From positions 95,060 to 159,059 of the forward strand of contig CAJTFX010000010.1 in NCBI GenBank assembly GCA_910575555.1: a stretch of 64,000 nt of DNA, given 5' to 3'. The notes beneath the pieces are model-generated. The model saw only the letters and a list, made by a program, of their open reading frames with translations, was not told where the DNA came from and did not search any database. Source of the stretch: Lachnospiraceae bacterium. GTDB lineage: Bacteria; Bacillota; Clostridia; Lachnospirales; Lachnospiraceae. A program made the translations under genes and the position numbers. Below are positions 1 through 9,252 of this stretch, one piece after another; the stretch's first letter is position 1, and each line of letters starts with the position of its first letter.

Positions 1-803
1 GAAGGAGTTTTTCCTTGTAAATCTTCGTAAGATTCTTTGTAATACAAAAGATTCAAAAAAGGACTGACGTCACGAAATTCATTCCCATGTAATACATAAT
101 TCACCCAATGACAGTACGCTTTCACATAATCATTTCCGCATAATTTTTTGATATCGCTATTTGAAGAAACATTTAAGTAATATACCGGATCAAATGCTGC
201 AGAACAAGCATAACCTTTGGCAAGTCCCCTGGTATACCAATCTTTTATAAGTTTTCCATAATTTCTTCCTATGGACTTCACCGTAGCATCGGACGAACTG
301 TAACGCCCATAATAAAAGGCTGCATCAAACAAAGGCGCATCCATTTTTACCGCACTGAAATTCCCCTTATAAATTTCCTTATATTCATTTGATGAGGTGT
401 ATGCCCTGACAATCAACTGGTTGCTCCCATGCATAACCTGTGTAGGATCAATCCTGAGGCGGAATCCCTCGTTGCCAGTGGGATAACCAGGAAATGCACT
501 CGCAACATCACCTCTTTTAACTCTTTCACAGTTGCAGACAGGAACTCCATTCAAATATGTTACCACTTCCGAAACTCCATTTCCATAAATTGCCCAGCCT
601 TCTATCTGAAGATCGCCTGATTGCCTTAAACCATCCGCGGGCTTCTCCACATTTGCCTGAAAAGCTTTCACATCTGCCCTGGTCAACGTACCTGACTGAT
701 TCACTGAGCTTGATTCTGCTTTAACGTTTTTCACAGTTCCCGTCATCCCAAAGACGATTACCATTCCAATTACCAGTAAAACATATCTTTTTAATTTTTT
801 CAA
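1..803 (-). CDS. Secreted Ig-like/YY-repeat protein, C-terminus off the window edge
   Basis: Partial gene; only the first 267 codons are inside the window. It starts at a TTG at 803 behind a strong GAAGGGGGAAG ribosome site. Residues 1-29 form a signal peptide (KKLKRY, then a hydrophobic run ending VKA). Residues about 45-150 look like a bacterial Ig-like domain (EGWAIYGNGVSEVVTYLNG, then HGSNQLIVRAY). From about residue 168 there are repeats of about 45 residues beginning FDAAFYYGRY, FDPVYYLNVS and FLNLLYYKES, each with a later G-N/D-Y and HW. This resembles the FD-x-x-YY...DLK...FGxD...HW repeats of secreted Lachnospiraceae proteins. The role is unknown; cell-surface binding is only a guess from the architecture. 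Confidence 0.75.
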   Translation of the reverse strand, partial: MKKLKRYVLLVIGMVIVFGMTGTVKNVKAESSSVNQSGTLTRADVKAFQANVEKPADGLRQSGDLQIEGWAIYGNGVSEVVTYLNGVPVCNCERVKRGDVASAFPGYPTGNEGFRLRIDPTQVMHGSNQLIVRAYTSSNEYKEIYKGNFSAVKMDAPLFDAAFYYGRYSSSDATVKSIGRNYGKLIKDWYTRGLAKGYACSAAFDPVYYLNVSSNSDIKKLCGNDYVKAYCHWVNYVLHGNEFRDVSPFLNLLYYKESYEDLQGKTP

Positions 804-1007
804 AATACTTCCCCCTTCTTCACTAAAAAATATTTTTATCCTGCAAGCGTACAAAACATATTATAATATTTTTAATATAACATCTCTTTTTGTCATTTTA
901 TGGGGAAAATTGTCATCTTAATATCTGCTTTTCCAATCTGTCAAATAAACAGATGCATTTCAGCAGTTCCTATTCCAACACTTGCTTGCTGTCAAAACCC
1001 CATAGAA

Positions 1008-1050
1008 AAAGCCAGCGCAAAGGTTCAATTTCACCCTCTGCACTGGCTTT
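1008..1050 (-). terminator. Rho-independent terminator after spoVG
   Basis: On the minus strand AAAGCCAGTGCAGAGGGT pairs with a matching arm ending GCGCTGGCTTTTTC. The long GC-rich stem followed by a T run lies 50 bases downstream of the spoVG stop codon. Confidence 0.75.
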
Positions 1051-1099
1051 GCCGCTTCTTTTTCTTTCTCCTAACACATCTTATGCACCAGCTCTCTTA

Positions 1100-1369
1100 T
1101 CAATCTGCTGTAGGCTCGGTTTCCATTCGATATTTATCCAGAATAATCTGCTGAATCGTCTCTCGGGTCTGCGAATTGATTGGATGTGCAATGTCCCTGT
1201 ATTCGCCGTCTGCCGCTTTTCTGCTTGGCATTGCGATAAACAGGCCCTTTTCACCTTCAATCACTTTTATGTCATGAACAACAAATTCTTCGTCAATGGT
1301 AATGGATACCACCGCCCTCATCTTACCTTCTTTCTCTACTTTTCTGATTCTCACATCTGTTATCTGCAT
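1100..1369 (-). CDS. spoVG: SpoVG, RNA-binding regulator
   Basis: 89 residues, almost entirely the SpoVG domain, beginning [11 protein letters not shown], with the conserved [10 protein letters not shown] and D-I-A-HPI segments. SpoVG is a small dimeric nucleic-acid-binding regulator linked to septation, sporulation and expression of surface genes in Firmicutes. It lies 38 bases downstream of glgD on the same strand and is followed by a terminator, so it may be read as the last gene of the glgC-glgD transcript as well as from its own promoter. The start follows GGCAGGGA. Confidence 0.95.
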   Translation of the reverse strand: MQITDVRIRKVEKEGKMRAVVSITIDEEFVVHDIKVIEGEKGLFIAMPSRKAADGEYRDIAHPINSQTRETIQQIILDKYRMETEPTAD

Positions 1370-1407
1370 AAATTCCCTGCCCCTTTCATAGCCACCTAAC
1401 CTGAAGG

Positions 1408-2523
1408 TTAAATTACATATCTTTCGTTATGTTCATATACTACTTTAATTCCATCGCCGCCGCTGAAGTAAGTATTGGCACGTAAGGTATCACGGCTTTC
1501 TACAATACAGTTTTCTATATGTGTGTTATCTCCTATGTATACGTCATTCAATATAATGGAATTCTTGATCACACAATTCTTGCCTACAAATGCTTTCTTG
1601 AATAAAATGGAATTCTCCACTTTGCTGTTAATAATGCAGCCGCTGGAAATCAGGCTGTTGCGCACTTCTGAACCCACATTATACTTGGCTGGAGGAAGAT
1701 CATCCACCTTGGAATAAATCTTCGGCTCATTGCTGAAGTACTTGCGAACTTCCGGCCTCAGGAAATCCATGTTGGTCCGGTAATAGGATTCCACTGTGGC
1801 AATATTGCTCCAGTATTCCTCCATCTTATAGCCGTAAATGCGTTTCAGGTTCTTATAGCGGATTAAAATATCCGTTACAAAATCATGCCGGTTCTCTTCT
1901 GCACAGCGTTCCAGCATCTCAATTAACTGCCTTCTGCGGACAATGTAAATTCCTGCTGAAATGGTATTGGACTGAGCAACCATCGGCTTTTCCTCAAATT
2001 CCACAATTCTGGAATCCTCATTCATCCGAATAACTCCGAACCGGCTCACATCCTCGCCCACCGGCATGTCCTTGCAGACAATGGTGATATCCGCCTTCTT
2101 CTCAATATGGTACTCCAGAATCCGGTTGTAATCCATCTTATAAACACAGTCTCCCGCCGCGATAATCACATAGGGCTCATGGCTCTTTTTCAGGAAATCA
2201 ATGTTCCGGAACATAGCGTCTGCCGTTCCCCGGTACCACCAGGCATTGTCTGAAGTAACCGTGGGGTTAAATACATATAAGCCGCCCTGTTTTCTTCCGA
2301 AATCCCACCATTTGGAGGAGCTCAGATGTTCATTCAGGCTTCTTGCATTATACTGGGTCAGCACTGCCACTTTCTGAATATGGGAATTGCTCATATTGCT
2401 GAGAGCGAAATCAATGCACCGGTAACTTCCGCCAATGGGCATTGCTGCAATTGCTCTCTTACTGGAAAGCTCCTGCATCTTGCTGTTGTTGCCGCCTGCT
2501 AAAATTATACCTAATGCCTTCAT
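1408..2523 (-). CDS. glgD: GlgD, non-canonical ADP-glucose pyrophosphorylase subunit
   Basis: 371 residues with an N-terminal nucleotidyltransferase domain and a C-terminal left-handed beta-helix. Where GlgC has the GGQGSRL glycine loop, this protein has [12 protein letters not shown], so the ATP-binding signature is degenerate. That is typical of GlgD, which forms a heterocomplex with GlgC and modulates it rather than catalysing alone. The ATG overlaps the glgC stop (ATGA), so the two are translationally coupled. Role: glycogen synthesis in the cytoplasm. Confidence 0.93.
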   Translation of the reverse strand: MKALGIILAGGNNSKMQELSSKRAIAAMPIGGSYRCIDFALSNMSNSHIQKVAVLTQYNARSLNEHLSSSKWWDFGRKQGGLYVFNPTVTSDNAWWYRGTADAMFRNIDFLKKSHEPYVIIAAGDCVYKMDYNRILEYHIEKKADITIVCKDMPVGEDVSRFGVIRMNEDSRIVEFEEKPMVAQSNTISAGIYIVRRRQLIEMLERCAEENRHDFVTDILIRYKNLKRIYGYKMEEYWSNIATVESYYRTNMDFLRPEVRKYFSNEPKIYSKVDDLPPAKYNVGSEVRNSLISSGCIINSKVENSILFKKAFVGKNCVIKNSIILNDVYIGDNTHIENCIVESRDTLRANTYFSGGDGIKVVYEHNERYVI

Positions 2524-3794
2524 ATTATGTCACCTGCCTTAATAATTGATTCCCCGCTTGCCAGAATGCCTTCTGGATAATCCCCTGGTTCCGTGTCGCC
2601 GGATATGGCCGTATTCTTGCCCACCTTCACTCCGGACGGAATCACCGAGTTCTCCCCGACGGTCACAAGTCCGAAGGAATAAACGCTTTCATTCAGTTTA
2701 TTCGGGGCTTCTTCACCGATTCCCAGTTCCACACGGTCGCCAATCTTCACGTTCTCAGCGATGATTGACTTATTGATGGTAACGTTGTCCCCAATCCTGG
2801 TATTCTGCATGATAATGGAGTCCCGCACCACCGAATCCTTACCGATAATTACGCCGGGCCCTATAACAGAGCCATAGACCTTGCCGTAAATCCCGGCTCC
2901 CTCACCGATAATGCAACGCTCTGTCACTGCTTCCGCTGCAACATACTGAGGTTCTATTGCCTCGCTCTTGGTGTAAATCTTCCAGTATTCTTCATACAGG
3001 TTAAATTCGGGAATCAAATCAATCAGTTCCATATTTGCTTCCCAGTAAGAACCAAGAGTTCCCACATCCTTCCAATAGCCGTTGTACTCATAAGCAAACA
3101 GCCGTCTGCTGTTCTCCCGGCAGTAAGGAATGATATGTTTTCCAAAATCGCAATTACTCTGCTCTGACATAGTTACCAGGGCTTCCCGCAGCACGCTCCA
3201 GTTAAAAATATAAATACCCATGGAAGCCAGATTGCTTCTGGGATTCTCGGGCTTCTCCTCAAATTCCAGAATCTGCTTATTCTCATCGGTAATCACAAGA
3301 CCAAAGCGGCTTGCCTCCTCCCAGGGCACCGGCATGGCTGCAATGGTAACATCAGCATTATTTTCTTTGTGGAAATCAAGCATTACTTCATAATTCATCT
3401 TGTAAATGTGATCTCCTGAAAGAATCAGGACATATTCGGGATGGTAGCTTTCAATGTAATTCAGGTTCTGATAAATCGCATTGGCCGTCCCTGTGTACCA
3501 TTCGCTGTTGTCACTCTTCTCATATGGCGGCAGCACCGTCACCCCGCCGTGGTTGCGGTCTAAATCCCACGGAATTCCAATCCCGATGTGAGTATTTAAC
3601 TGCAGCGGCTGATATTGTGTCAATACACCTACCGTATCTATCCCAGAATTCACGCAGTTGCTTAATGGAAAATCAATAATTCGATACTTGCCGCCGAATG
3701 CAACTGCAGGCTTAGCCACTTTGGAAGTCAGTACTCCCAGGCGGCTTCCCTGTCCGCCTGCCAGAAGCATGGCAATCATTTCTTTACGAATCAT
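2520..3794 (-). CDS. glgC: GlgC, glucose-1-phosphate adenylyltransferase
   Basis: Makes ADP-glucose from glucose-1-phosphate and ATP, the first committed step of glycogen synthesis. The N-terminal Rossmann-like domain has [15 protein letters not shown] and [15 protein letters not shown], with [10 protein letters not shown] at the catalytic Asp. The C-terminal half is a beta-helix of hexapeptide-like turns. I place the start at the ATG at 3794 (424 residues) because GAGAGGTGAG lies just upstream; an in-frame GTG three codons earlier overlaps that site. No glgA, glgB or glgP is nearby, so the rest of the pathway must be elsewhere. Confidence 0.95.
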   Translation of the reverse strand: MIRKEMIAMLLAGGQGSRLGVLTSKVAKPAVAFGGKYRIIDFPLSNCVNSGIDTVGVLTQYQPLQLNTHIGIGIPWDLDRNHGGVTVLPPYEKSDNSEWYTGTANAIYQNLNYIESYHPEYVLILSGDHIYKMNYEVMLDFHKENNADVTIAAMPVPWEEASRFGLVITDENKQILEFEEKPENPRSNLASMGIYIFNWSVLREALVTMSEQSNCDFGKHIIPYCRENSRRLFAYEYNGYWKDVGTLGSYWEANMELIDLIPEFNLYEEYWKIYTKSEAIEPQYVAAEAVTERCIIGEGAGIYGKVYGSVIGPGVIIGKDSVVRDSIIMQNTRIGDNVTINKSIIAENVKIGDRVELGIGEEAPNKLNESVYSFGLVTVGENSVIPSGVKVGKNTAISGDTEPGDYPEGILASGESIIKAGDII

Positions 3795-4049
3795 GTCTCT
3801 CACCTCTCGTCAATTAATTTCTTGTTCCTTGTAGACCAATTATATCATAAAAGAATCTTTTAGTACACATTTTTCACAATTTTTTTCGCAGATTTTAGGT
3901 TTATTTGTCATTTCATACAATATTTTTCCCGAATCCCCTTTTTTCCGCTATTATTTTCTCCTGTTCTCACTCATTTTCAATTTGCAAAATACTGTATCTT
4001 GTTATAAAATGAAAGTAATAATCAATATAGAGTGGGCAGGTAATATGAT
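3795..4049. other. Divergent intergenic region glgC/murC
   Basis: AT-rich spacer between two divergent genes, expected to hold both promoters. No convincing riboswitch or terminator was seen. A CTTGTTATAAAATG stretch near 4000-4010 could supply a -10 box for murC. Confidence 0.4.
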
Positions 4050-5429
4050 ATGTACAAAATTAATTTCGAAAAACCAATTCATCTTCATTTCATCGGCATC
4101 GGCGGCATCAGCATGAGCGGCCTGGCTGAGATTCTGCTGAAGGAAAATTTCCGCATTTCCGGCTCTGACGCAAGAGCCTCTAAACTGACCGACAAATTAA
4201 CCAAACTGGGAGCCTCCATTGTGTTCGGACAGCGGGCCTCCAATATTACCGACGACATTGACGCCGTAGTATACACGGCAGCCATCCACCCCGGCAATCC
4301 GGAACTGGACGCAGCTTTGGACAAACAGCTTCCAACCCTGACAAGGGCGGAGCTTTTAGGGCAGATTATGGAAAACTACCGGGAATCCATCGCCGTTTCC
4401 GGCACCCACGGGAAAACCACCACAACTTCCATGATCACCCAGATTCTGCTTCAGGCATGTACCGATCCCACGATTTCTGTGGGAGGCATTTTAAAGTCCA
4501 TTGACGGAAACATCCGTGTGGGCAGCTCCGATTTCTTTTTGACGGAAGCCTGCGAATACACCAACAGCTTTCTGCACTTTTATCCGAAATATGCCCTGAT
4601 ATTAAATATAGAAGAAGATCATCTGGATTTTTTCAAAGACCTGGAAGACATCCGGCGCTCCTTTCAGCAGTTTGCCGGCAATGTCTCCCCCGGCGGCACA
4701 TTGATTCTGAATGGTGAAATCGAACGCTTTCAGGAACTCACCGAAGGCCTTTCATGCAAAATCTTAACCTACGGCATGTCAGGTTCTAATTCATATTATG
4801 CAGACAACATTACTTTTAACACACAAGGCTGCGCAGACTTTACATTAATGCATGAAGGTTCTCCCCTGGGAGACATCAGCCTGAAGGTTCCGGGCATGCA
4901 CAATGTGAGCAACGCGTTGGCTTCCTGCGCCCTGGCACTGGAAATGAACCTGGACTTTACACACATTCAGCAGGCTTTGGCGGAATTTGAAGGCCCCAAC
5001 CGGCGGTTTGAGCATAAAGGCGATCTGGGCGGCATTGCCGTGATCGACGACTATGCCCATCATCCGGCGGAAATCACGGCAACCTTAACTGCCGCCAGAA
5101 CTTGCGGGACCCACCGGATTGTCTGCGTGTTTCAGCCCCATACCTATACCCGCACCAAAGCTTTCCTGGATGAATTTGCCGAAGCCCTCTCTCTGGCGGA
5201 TGTGGTTGTGCTTGCAGACATTTATGCTGCCCGTGAAACAGATACGTTAGGAATAAGCTCCAGGGATCTGCAGAAAAAACTACAAAATTCCGGGTGCGAA
5301 TGCCATTATTTTCCATCTTTTGACGAAATTGAAAATTTTTTATTAAATAAATGTATAAACGGTGATTTGTTGATAACTATGGGCGCCGGAGACATAGTGC
5401 AAGTAGGGGAACACCTTCTTGGGAAGTAG
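4050..5429 (+). CDS. murC: MurC, UDP-N-acetylmuramate--L-alanine ligase
   Basis: 459 residues, the usual length. Adds L-alanine to UDP-MurNAc with ATP hydrolysis in cytoplasmic peptidoglycan precursor synthesis. The N-terminal dinucleotide-like motif HFIGIGGISMSGLAE is followed by the ATP loop GTHGKTTTTSMI (about 118-129), then NIEEDHLDFF and the C-terminal DDYAHHPAEI. The start follows GGGCAGGTAA with normal spacing. It is a single gene rather than part of a dcw cluster, which is common in Lachnospiraceae. Confidence 0.97.
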   Translation: MYKINFEKPIHLHFIGIGGISMSGLAEILLKENFRISGSDARASKLTDKLTKLGASIVFGQRASNITDDIDAVVYTAAIHPGNPELDAALDKQLPTLTRAELLGQIMENYRESIAVSGTHGKTTTTSMITQILLQACTDPTISVGGILKSIDGNIRVGSSDFFLTEACEYTNSFLHFYPKYALILNIEEDHLDFFKDLEDIRRSFQQFAGNVSPGGTLILNGEIERFQELTEGLSCKILTYGMSGSNSYYADNITFNTQGCADFTLMHEGSPLGDISLKVPGMHNVSNALASCALALEMNLDFTHIQQALAEFEGPNRRFEHKGDLGGIAVIDDYAHHPAEITATLTAARTCGTHRIVCVFQPHTYTRTKAFLDEFAEALSLADVVVLADIYAARETDTLGISSRDLQKKLQNSGCECHYFPSFDEIENFLLNKCINGDLLITMGAGDIVQVGEHLLGK

Positions 5430-5696
5430 TTATCCACGTTATCCACATTCAAATGGGGAAAACTTTCCATTTTGGATGTGGATTTTTATGTTTACATAAG
5501 ATAATTTTTTCCACAGACTGAATTTCCTGTTTTTTTCCGATTTTATCGGATGCCGTGACGTTTCCATAAGTTTCAGGAACCTTTTTATCAACATTATCCA
5601 CCCTTTCCACATTCCCCTGATCCCTTGATTTTACTGGATTTTCAGGAAAAATTTTGCTTCTCAATTTGATTTTTATGTGCTATACTTTAATCCACA
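5430..5696. promoter_or_regulatory. Cluster of DnaA-box-like nonamers upstream of the dnaD-like gene
   Basis: The consensus DnaA box is TTATNCACA. This spacer holds TTATCCACG (5430-5438), TTATCCACA (5439-5447, perfect), a reverse-strand TGTGGATTT (5477-5485), TTTTCCACA (5507-5515), TTATCAACA (5585-5593), TTATCCACC (5594-5602), TTTCCACA (5604-5611) and TAATCCACA (5688-5696). Several are directly abutted, as in origin or DnaA-titration arrays. The next genes encode primosome-type proteins, so DnaA may control that promoter. Confidence 0.6.
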
Positions 5697-5811
5697 TTAA
5701 GAATTGCTGTGGGAGCTTTCACCTTCACAGTACGGATGGCCGCACGGCCCGCCGGTTGGCCGGCTGCGCAGAACGCAAGTTTACCGAACAGATAGTTCAC
5801 TGGAGGATATT

Positions 5812-6885
5812 ATGGCAGACATTACATTACACAAAGACAACGGAAATTCTACAACTGAAATTCCCAACCGCTTTATTGACGAATACATGACGAATGCCAA
5901 CGGGGAATTTGTCAAAATATACTTATATCTTCTTCGCTGTATGAATTCCCCGGACTGCAGTTTTTCCATTTCAAGGACTGCGGACAGGTTCGATCATACG
6001 GAAAAAGACATCCGGCGGGCTTTAAAATACTGGGAAAAAATGAACCTGTTAAAATTAGAATATAACGAGGACAAGTCCATCTGCGGCATTTATTTCCTGG
6101 AATCCGATACCGTTTCCCCCAAGGACGATACCGTTCCCCTGAAAAAAGCAGAATCCGGGGCTTCTCCTGCCAAAAAGAAATCCGGCGTTTCTGAAAAGCC
6201 TGTCTACACTGCCGGCGACATGGCGGCATTTAAAGAGAAGGAAGAAGTGCGGGAGCTGTTATTCATCGCAGAAAGCTATCTGGGGAGACCTTTGACTGCC
6301 ACAGACGTTCAAAGCCTGCTTTACTGGTACGACGGTCTGAACCTCTGCGCAGACCTGATTATATACCTGATGGAATACTGTATTGCAGGAGGCCATTCCA
6401 GTCTGCATTACATGGAAAAAGTTGCCATCAACTGGAAAGAAGCCGGCATTGAGACAGTGGAACAGGCCAAACGCAGCGTAAATACCCACAGCAAGCTGCA
6501 CTATGCAGTAATGAAGGCTCTGGGCATCCACGGACGCAGCCTGATTCCCGCTGAATCCGCTTACATAGAAAAATGGAGTAAAGAACTGGGATTTGGGCAG
6601 GATATGATTACTGAGGCATGCAGCCGCACCATACTTACTATCCATCAGCCCAACTTTGAGTATGCCGACCGCATCCTTTTGAACTGGAAAAAACAGAACA
6701 TCCGGACATCTGCCGACATCCGCAAAGCGGATGAATCCTTCCAGGCGGCAAAAACTGCTGAAAAAGCTGTCCGGCCTGCTGTACGCTCTGCCGCAGCAAA
6801 CCGCTTCAACAGCTTTCCGCAGCGCACCTACAATCTGGATCAATTGAATCAGCTGGAAGCGGAATTATTAAACAGCGCACACTAA
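5812..6885 (+). CDS. DnaD-like primosomal protein
   Basis: I choose the ATG at 5812 (357 residues) because CTGGAGGATATT precedes it; the longer reading frame from 5704 lacks a ribosome site. Residues about 1-90 form a DnaD-type winged helix (IPNRFIDEYM, then FSISRTADRFDHTEKDIRRAL). Two DnaB_2/DDBH2-like helical units follow, each ending in a similar phrase: INWKEAGIETVEQA and LNWKKQNIRTSADI. DnaD-type proteins remodel origin DNA and help recruit the replicative helicase. The helicase-loader gene starts 42 bases downstream, so the two are probably one operon. Confidence 0.85.
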   Translation: MADITLHKDNGNSTTEIPNRFIDEYMTNANGEFVKIYLYLLRCMNSPDCSFSISRTADRFDHTEKDIRRALKYWEKMNLLKLEYNEDKSICGIYFLESDTVSPKDDTVPLKKAESGASPAKKKSGVSEKPVYTAGDMAAFKEKEEVRELLFIAESYLGRPLTATDVQSLLYWYDGLNLCADLIIYLMEYCIAGGHSSLHYMEKVAINWKEAGIETVEQAKRSVNTHSKLHYAVMKALGIHGRSLIPAESAYIEKWSKELGFGQDMITEACSRTILTIHQPNFEYADRILLNWKKQNIRTSADIRKADESFQAAKTAEKAVRPAVRSAAANRFNSFPQRTYNLDQLNQLEAELLNSAH

Positions 6886-6927
6886 TGCCCGCTTGAGATT
6901 CGGGCCTATTGATGGAAGGAGGCATTC

Positions 6928-7941
6928 ATGGCTTTAAGCAACACCCAGTACAATACTTTAATCCGAAGCTATGAGGCAAAACAGCTTGAAAACCGCCATA
7001 TTGTGATGAAACGGAAAGATGAGCTTTATCAGAAGTTTCCCCGGCTTACGGAGATTGATGAAACCATTTCCTCCGTCTCTGTGGCGCAGGCCAGGCGTCT
7101 GGTGGACGGAGACAACAGCGCCCTTGGCCGGTTAAGGGAGATCCTTTCTGCGCTGACGGCTGAGAAAAAGCAGATTTTAACCGTCCATGGATACCCTGAA
7201 AATTATTTCGAACCCCCTTACCGCTGTCCGGACTGCAAAGACACCGGATATATCGGCAGGGAAAAATGCCATTGTTTTAAACAGGCCGCCATTGATCTGG
7301 TCTATACCCAGTCCAATCTGCGGCAGACCTTAGAGCAGGAGAATTTTCAGCATTTCTCCTTTGCTTATTATTCCGATTCCCTGAAGAATCCTTCCACCGG
7401 ATTAACCAGTCTTGCAACTGCAAAGCAGGCGGTTTCTCTCTGCATGGATTTCGTAGGCACCTTTGATACAGAATTCAAAAATTTGTTTCTGTACGGCGAT
7501 ACAGGTATCGGCAAAACCTACCTTTCCAACTGTGTGGCGAAAGAACTTCTGGATACCGGGCACTCAGTCATTTATTTTACCGCTTCTTCGCTTTTTCATA
7601 TTTTTGAAAAAAATATTTTCGGAAAAGAAAAGGATTTCAGCGAAGACTATCAGAATATTTTTGACTGCGACTTACTGATTATAGATGATCTGGGTACGGA
7701 GCTTTCCAATTCCTTCACCACCTCCCAGCTCTTCCTTTGTCTGAATGAACGTATCCTGCGGCGGAAATCTACAATTATTTCCACCAATCTGAGCCTGAGC
7801 CAGTTAGTTGATACATATTCTGAACGGACGTTTTCCAGAATTTCCAGCAATTATACAATGATTAAGCTGTTTGGAAACGATATCCGGATTCAGAAAAAAC
7901 TGGGAGTTTCCAATGAGACTGCAACAAGCAAACACTTTTAA
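6928..7941 (+). CDS. DnaI/DnaC-type replicative helicase loader (AAA+ ATPase)
   Basis: 337 residues. A Cys cluster at about 98-113 (CPDCKDTGYIGREKCHC) looks like the zinc-binding part of DnaI-type loaders. The AAA+ core has Walker A GDTGIGKT, Walker B LLIIDDLGTE and a sensor 1 segment STNLSLSQL, and ends in an arginine-rich stretch typical of IstB/DnaC-like ATPases. It would load the DnaB-type helicase onto DNA in the cytoplasm. The start follows a strong GGAAGGAGG. The linked DnaD-like gene upstream supports a replication role rather than a transposon IstB. Confidence 0.9.
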   Translation: MALSNTQYNTLIRSYEAKQLENRHIVMKRKDELYQKFPRLTEIDETISSVSVAQARRLVDGDNSALGRLREILSALTAEKKQILTVHGYPENYFEPPYRCPDCKDTGYIGREKCHCFKQAAIDLVYTQSNLRQTLEQENFQHFSFAYYSDSLKNPSTGLTSLATAKQAVSLCMDFVGTFDTEFKNLFLYGDTGIGKTYLSNCVAKELLDTGHSVIYFTASSLFHIFEKNIFGKEKDFSEDYQNIFDCDLLIIDDLGTELSNSFTTSQLFLCLNERILRRKSTIISTNLSLSQLVDTYSERTFSRISSNYTMIKLFGNDIRIQKKLGVSNETATSKHF

Positions 7942-7965
7942 TTTATATTTATGGAGGACATTTTA

Positions 7966-9150
7966 ATGCAGCGTAACGAAAGAAATTATGAAACAATTCC
8001 TGCCGGCGCTTTGGGTGTGATTGCACTGGAAAGCTGCCGGCCTCTGGGGGAAATGGTGGACGAGTACCTGGTGCGGTTCCGTGCGGAACGGCAGCATGAG
8101 CATGAGAATGACATTGCTTTCCGGGGATACCAGAGAGATACCTATCTGATGGACTGCAGCACCCCGCGCTTCGGCACCGGAGAAGCCAAGGGCAGCATCC
8201 GGCATTCCGTCCGGGGCTATGACCTGTTTTTGATGGTGGACGTTACCAACTACAGCATGACTTACACCGTTTGCGGTCACGAAAACCATATGTCTCCCGA
8301 CGATCACTATCAGGATTTAAAGCGTATTGTAGCAGCAGCAGGAGGAAAAGCCAGGAGAATCACCGTCATTATGCCGTTCCTCTATGAGAGCCGTCAGCAC
8401 AAACGCACCGGCAGGGAATCCTTAGACTGCGCCATTGCGCTGCAGGAGCTGGTGAACATGGGCGTGGACAATATTATCACCTTTGACGCCCACGATCCCC
8501 GCGTGCAGAACGCTATACCGCTCCATGGCTTTGAAACGGTGCAGCCTGCTTACCAGTTTATCAAAAGCATCCTGCGGGAAACCCCGGATTTGCAGATCGA
8601 CAGCGATCATATGATGGTAATCAGCCCGGACGAAGGCGGTACCAACCGCGCCGTTTATTTCGCGAATGTTCTGGGACTGGATATGGGAATGTTCTACAAA
8701 CGCCGGGATTACAGCAAAATCGTAGACGGCCGCAATCCCATTGTTGCCCATGAATTCCTGGGCTCTTCCGTGGAAGGCAAGGATGTGTTCATCATTGACG
8801 ATATGATTTCTTCCGGGGACAGCATGATCGATGTGGCCACGGAGCTGAAAAAGAGAAAGGCCAACCGCATCTTCGTAATCGCCACCTTCGGGCTGTTTAC
8901 CAACGGTCTGGAAAAATTTGACAAGGCTGTGAAAGAAGGCATTATTTATAAAGTAGTGACCACCAACCTCACATATCAGGCGCCGGAGCTGCTGCAAAGA
9001 GATTATTATATCGACTGCGATATGAGCAAGTATATTGCATATATCATTGATACGTTAAACCATGACACCTCCATCAGCGATCTGCTCGATCCCTATGAGA
9101 GAATTGAAGGTCTGGTGAAACGGTATAAGGCAGGGGAAAAGGTAAAATAA
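7966..9150 (+). CDS. Divergent, long ribose-phosphate pyrophosphokinase (PRPP synthetase)
   Basis: The start is set at the ATG at 7966 because ATGGAGGAC just before it is the ribosome site; this gives 394 residues against about 310-320 for standard Prs. The family signs are the FDAHDPRVQNA segment and the PRPP loop DVFIIDDMISSGDSMIDVA. An N-terminal insert (HENDIAFRGYQRDTYLMDC and following) accounts for the extra length. It would make PRPP from ribose-5-phosphate and ATP in the cytoplasm. It follows the helicase loader by 24 bases and ends at a strong terminator, so it is the last gene of that operon. Confidence 0.88.
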   Translation: MQRNERNYETIPAGALGVIALESCRPLGEMVDEYLVRFRAERQHEHENDIAFRGYQRDTYLMDCSTPRFGTGEAKGSIRHSVRGYDLFLMVDVTNYSMTYTVCGHENHMSPDDHYQDLKRIVAAAGGKARRITVIMPFLYESRQHKRTGRESLDCAIALQELVNMGVDNIITFDAHDPRVQNAIPLHGFETVQPAYQFIKSILRETPDLQIDSDHMMVISPDEGGTNRAVYFANVLGLDMGMFYKRRDYSKIVDGRNPIVAHEFLGSSVEGKDVFIIDDMISSGDSMIDVATELKKRKANRIFVIATFGLFTNGLEKFDKAVKEGIIYKVVTTNLTYQAPELLQRDYYIDCDMSKYIAYIIDTLNHDTSISDLLDPYERIEGLVKRYKAGEKVK

Positions 9151-9164
9151 GCCTCTCTGCCAAA

Positions 9165-9222
9165 AAGGACTGTTGGAAAAACTTGTGCAATCATGCATCT
9201 AAACTTCTTTCCAACAGTCCTT
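9165..9222 (+). terminator. Terminator after the PRPP synthetase gene
   Basis: AAGGACTGTTGGAAA (9165-9179) and TTTCCAACAGTCCTT (9208-9222) form a perfect 15 bp stem, followed by GTTCTTT. An A-rich flank on the other side suggests it also stops transcription of the converging ABC permease gene. Confidence 0.85.
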
Positions 9223-9252
9223 GTTCTTTACGGTTTGGTACAGGCTCCTTAA

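Noticed and set aside
429..1399. Forward-strand reading frames opposite the secreted protein and spoVG
   Set aside because: They have no ribosome sites, no recognisable domains, and lie antisense to genes with clear homology.
5449..5664. A 71-codon reverse frame between murC and the dnaD-like gene
   Set aside because: Its composition reflects the DnaA-box-like repeats and it has no start signal or homology.
5704..5811. Upstream in-frame extension of the dnaD-like protein
   Set aside because: It lacks a ribosome site and encodes a Pro/Arg-rich stretch with no similarity, while a good site precedes the ATG at 5812.
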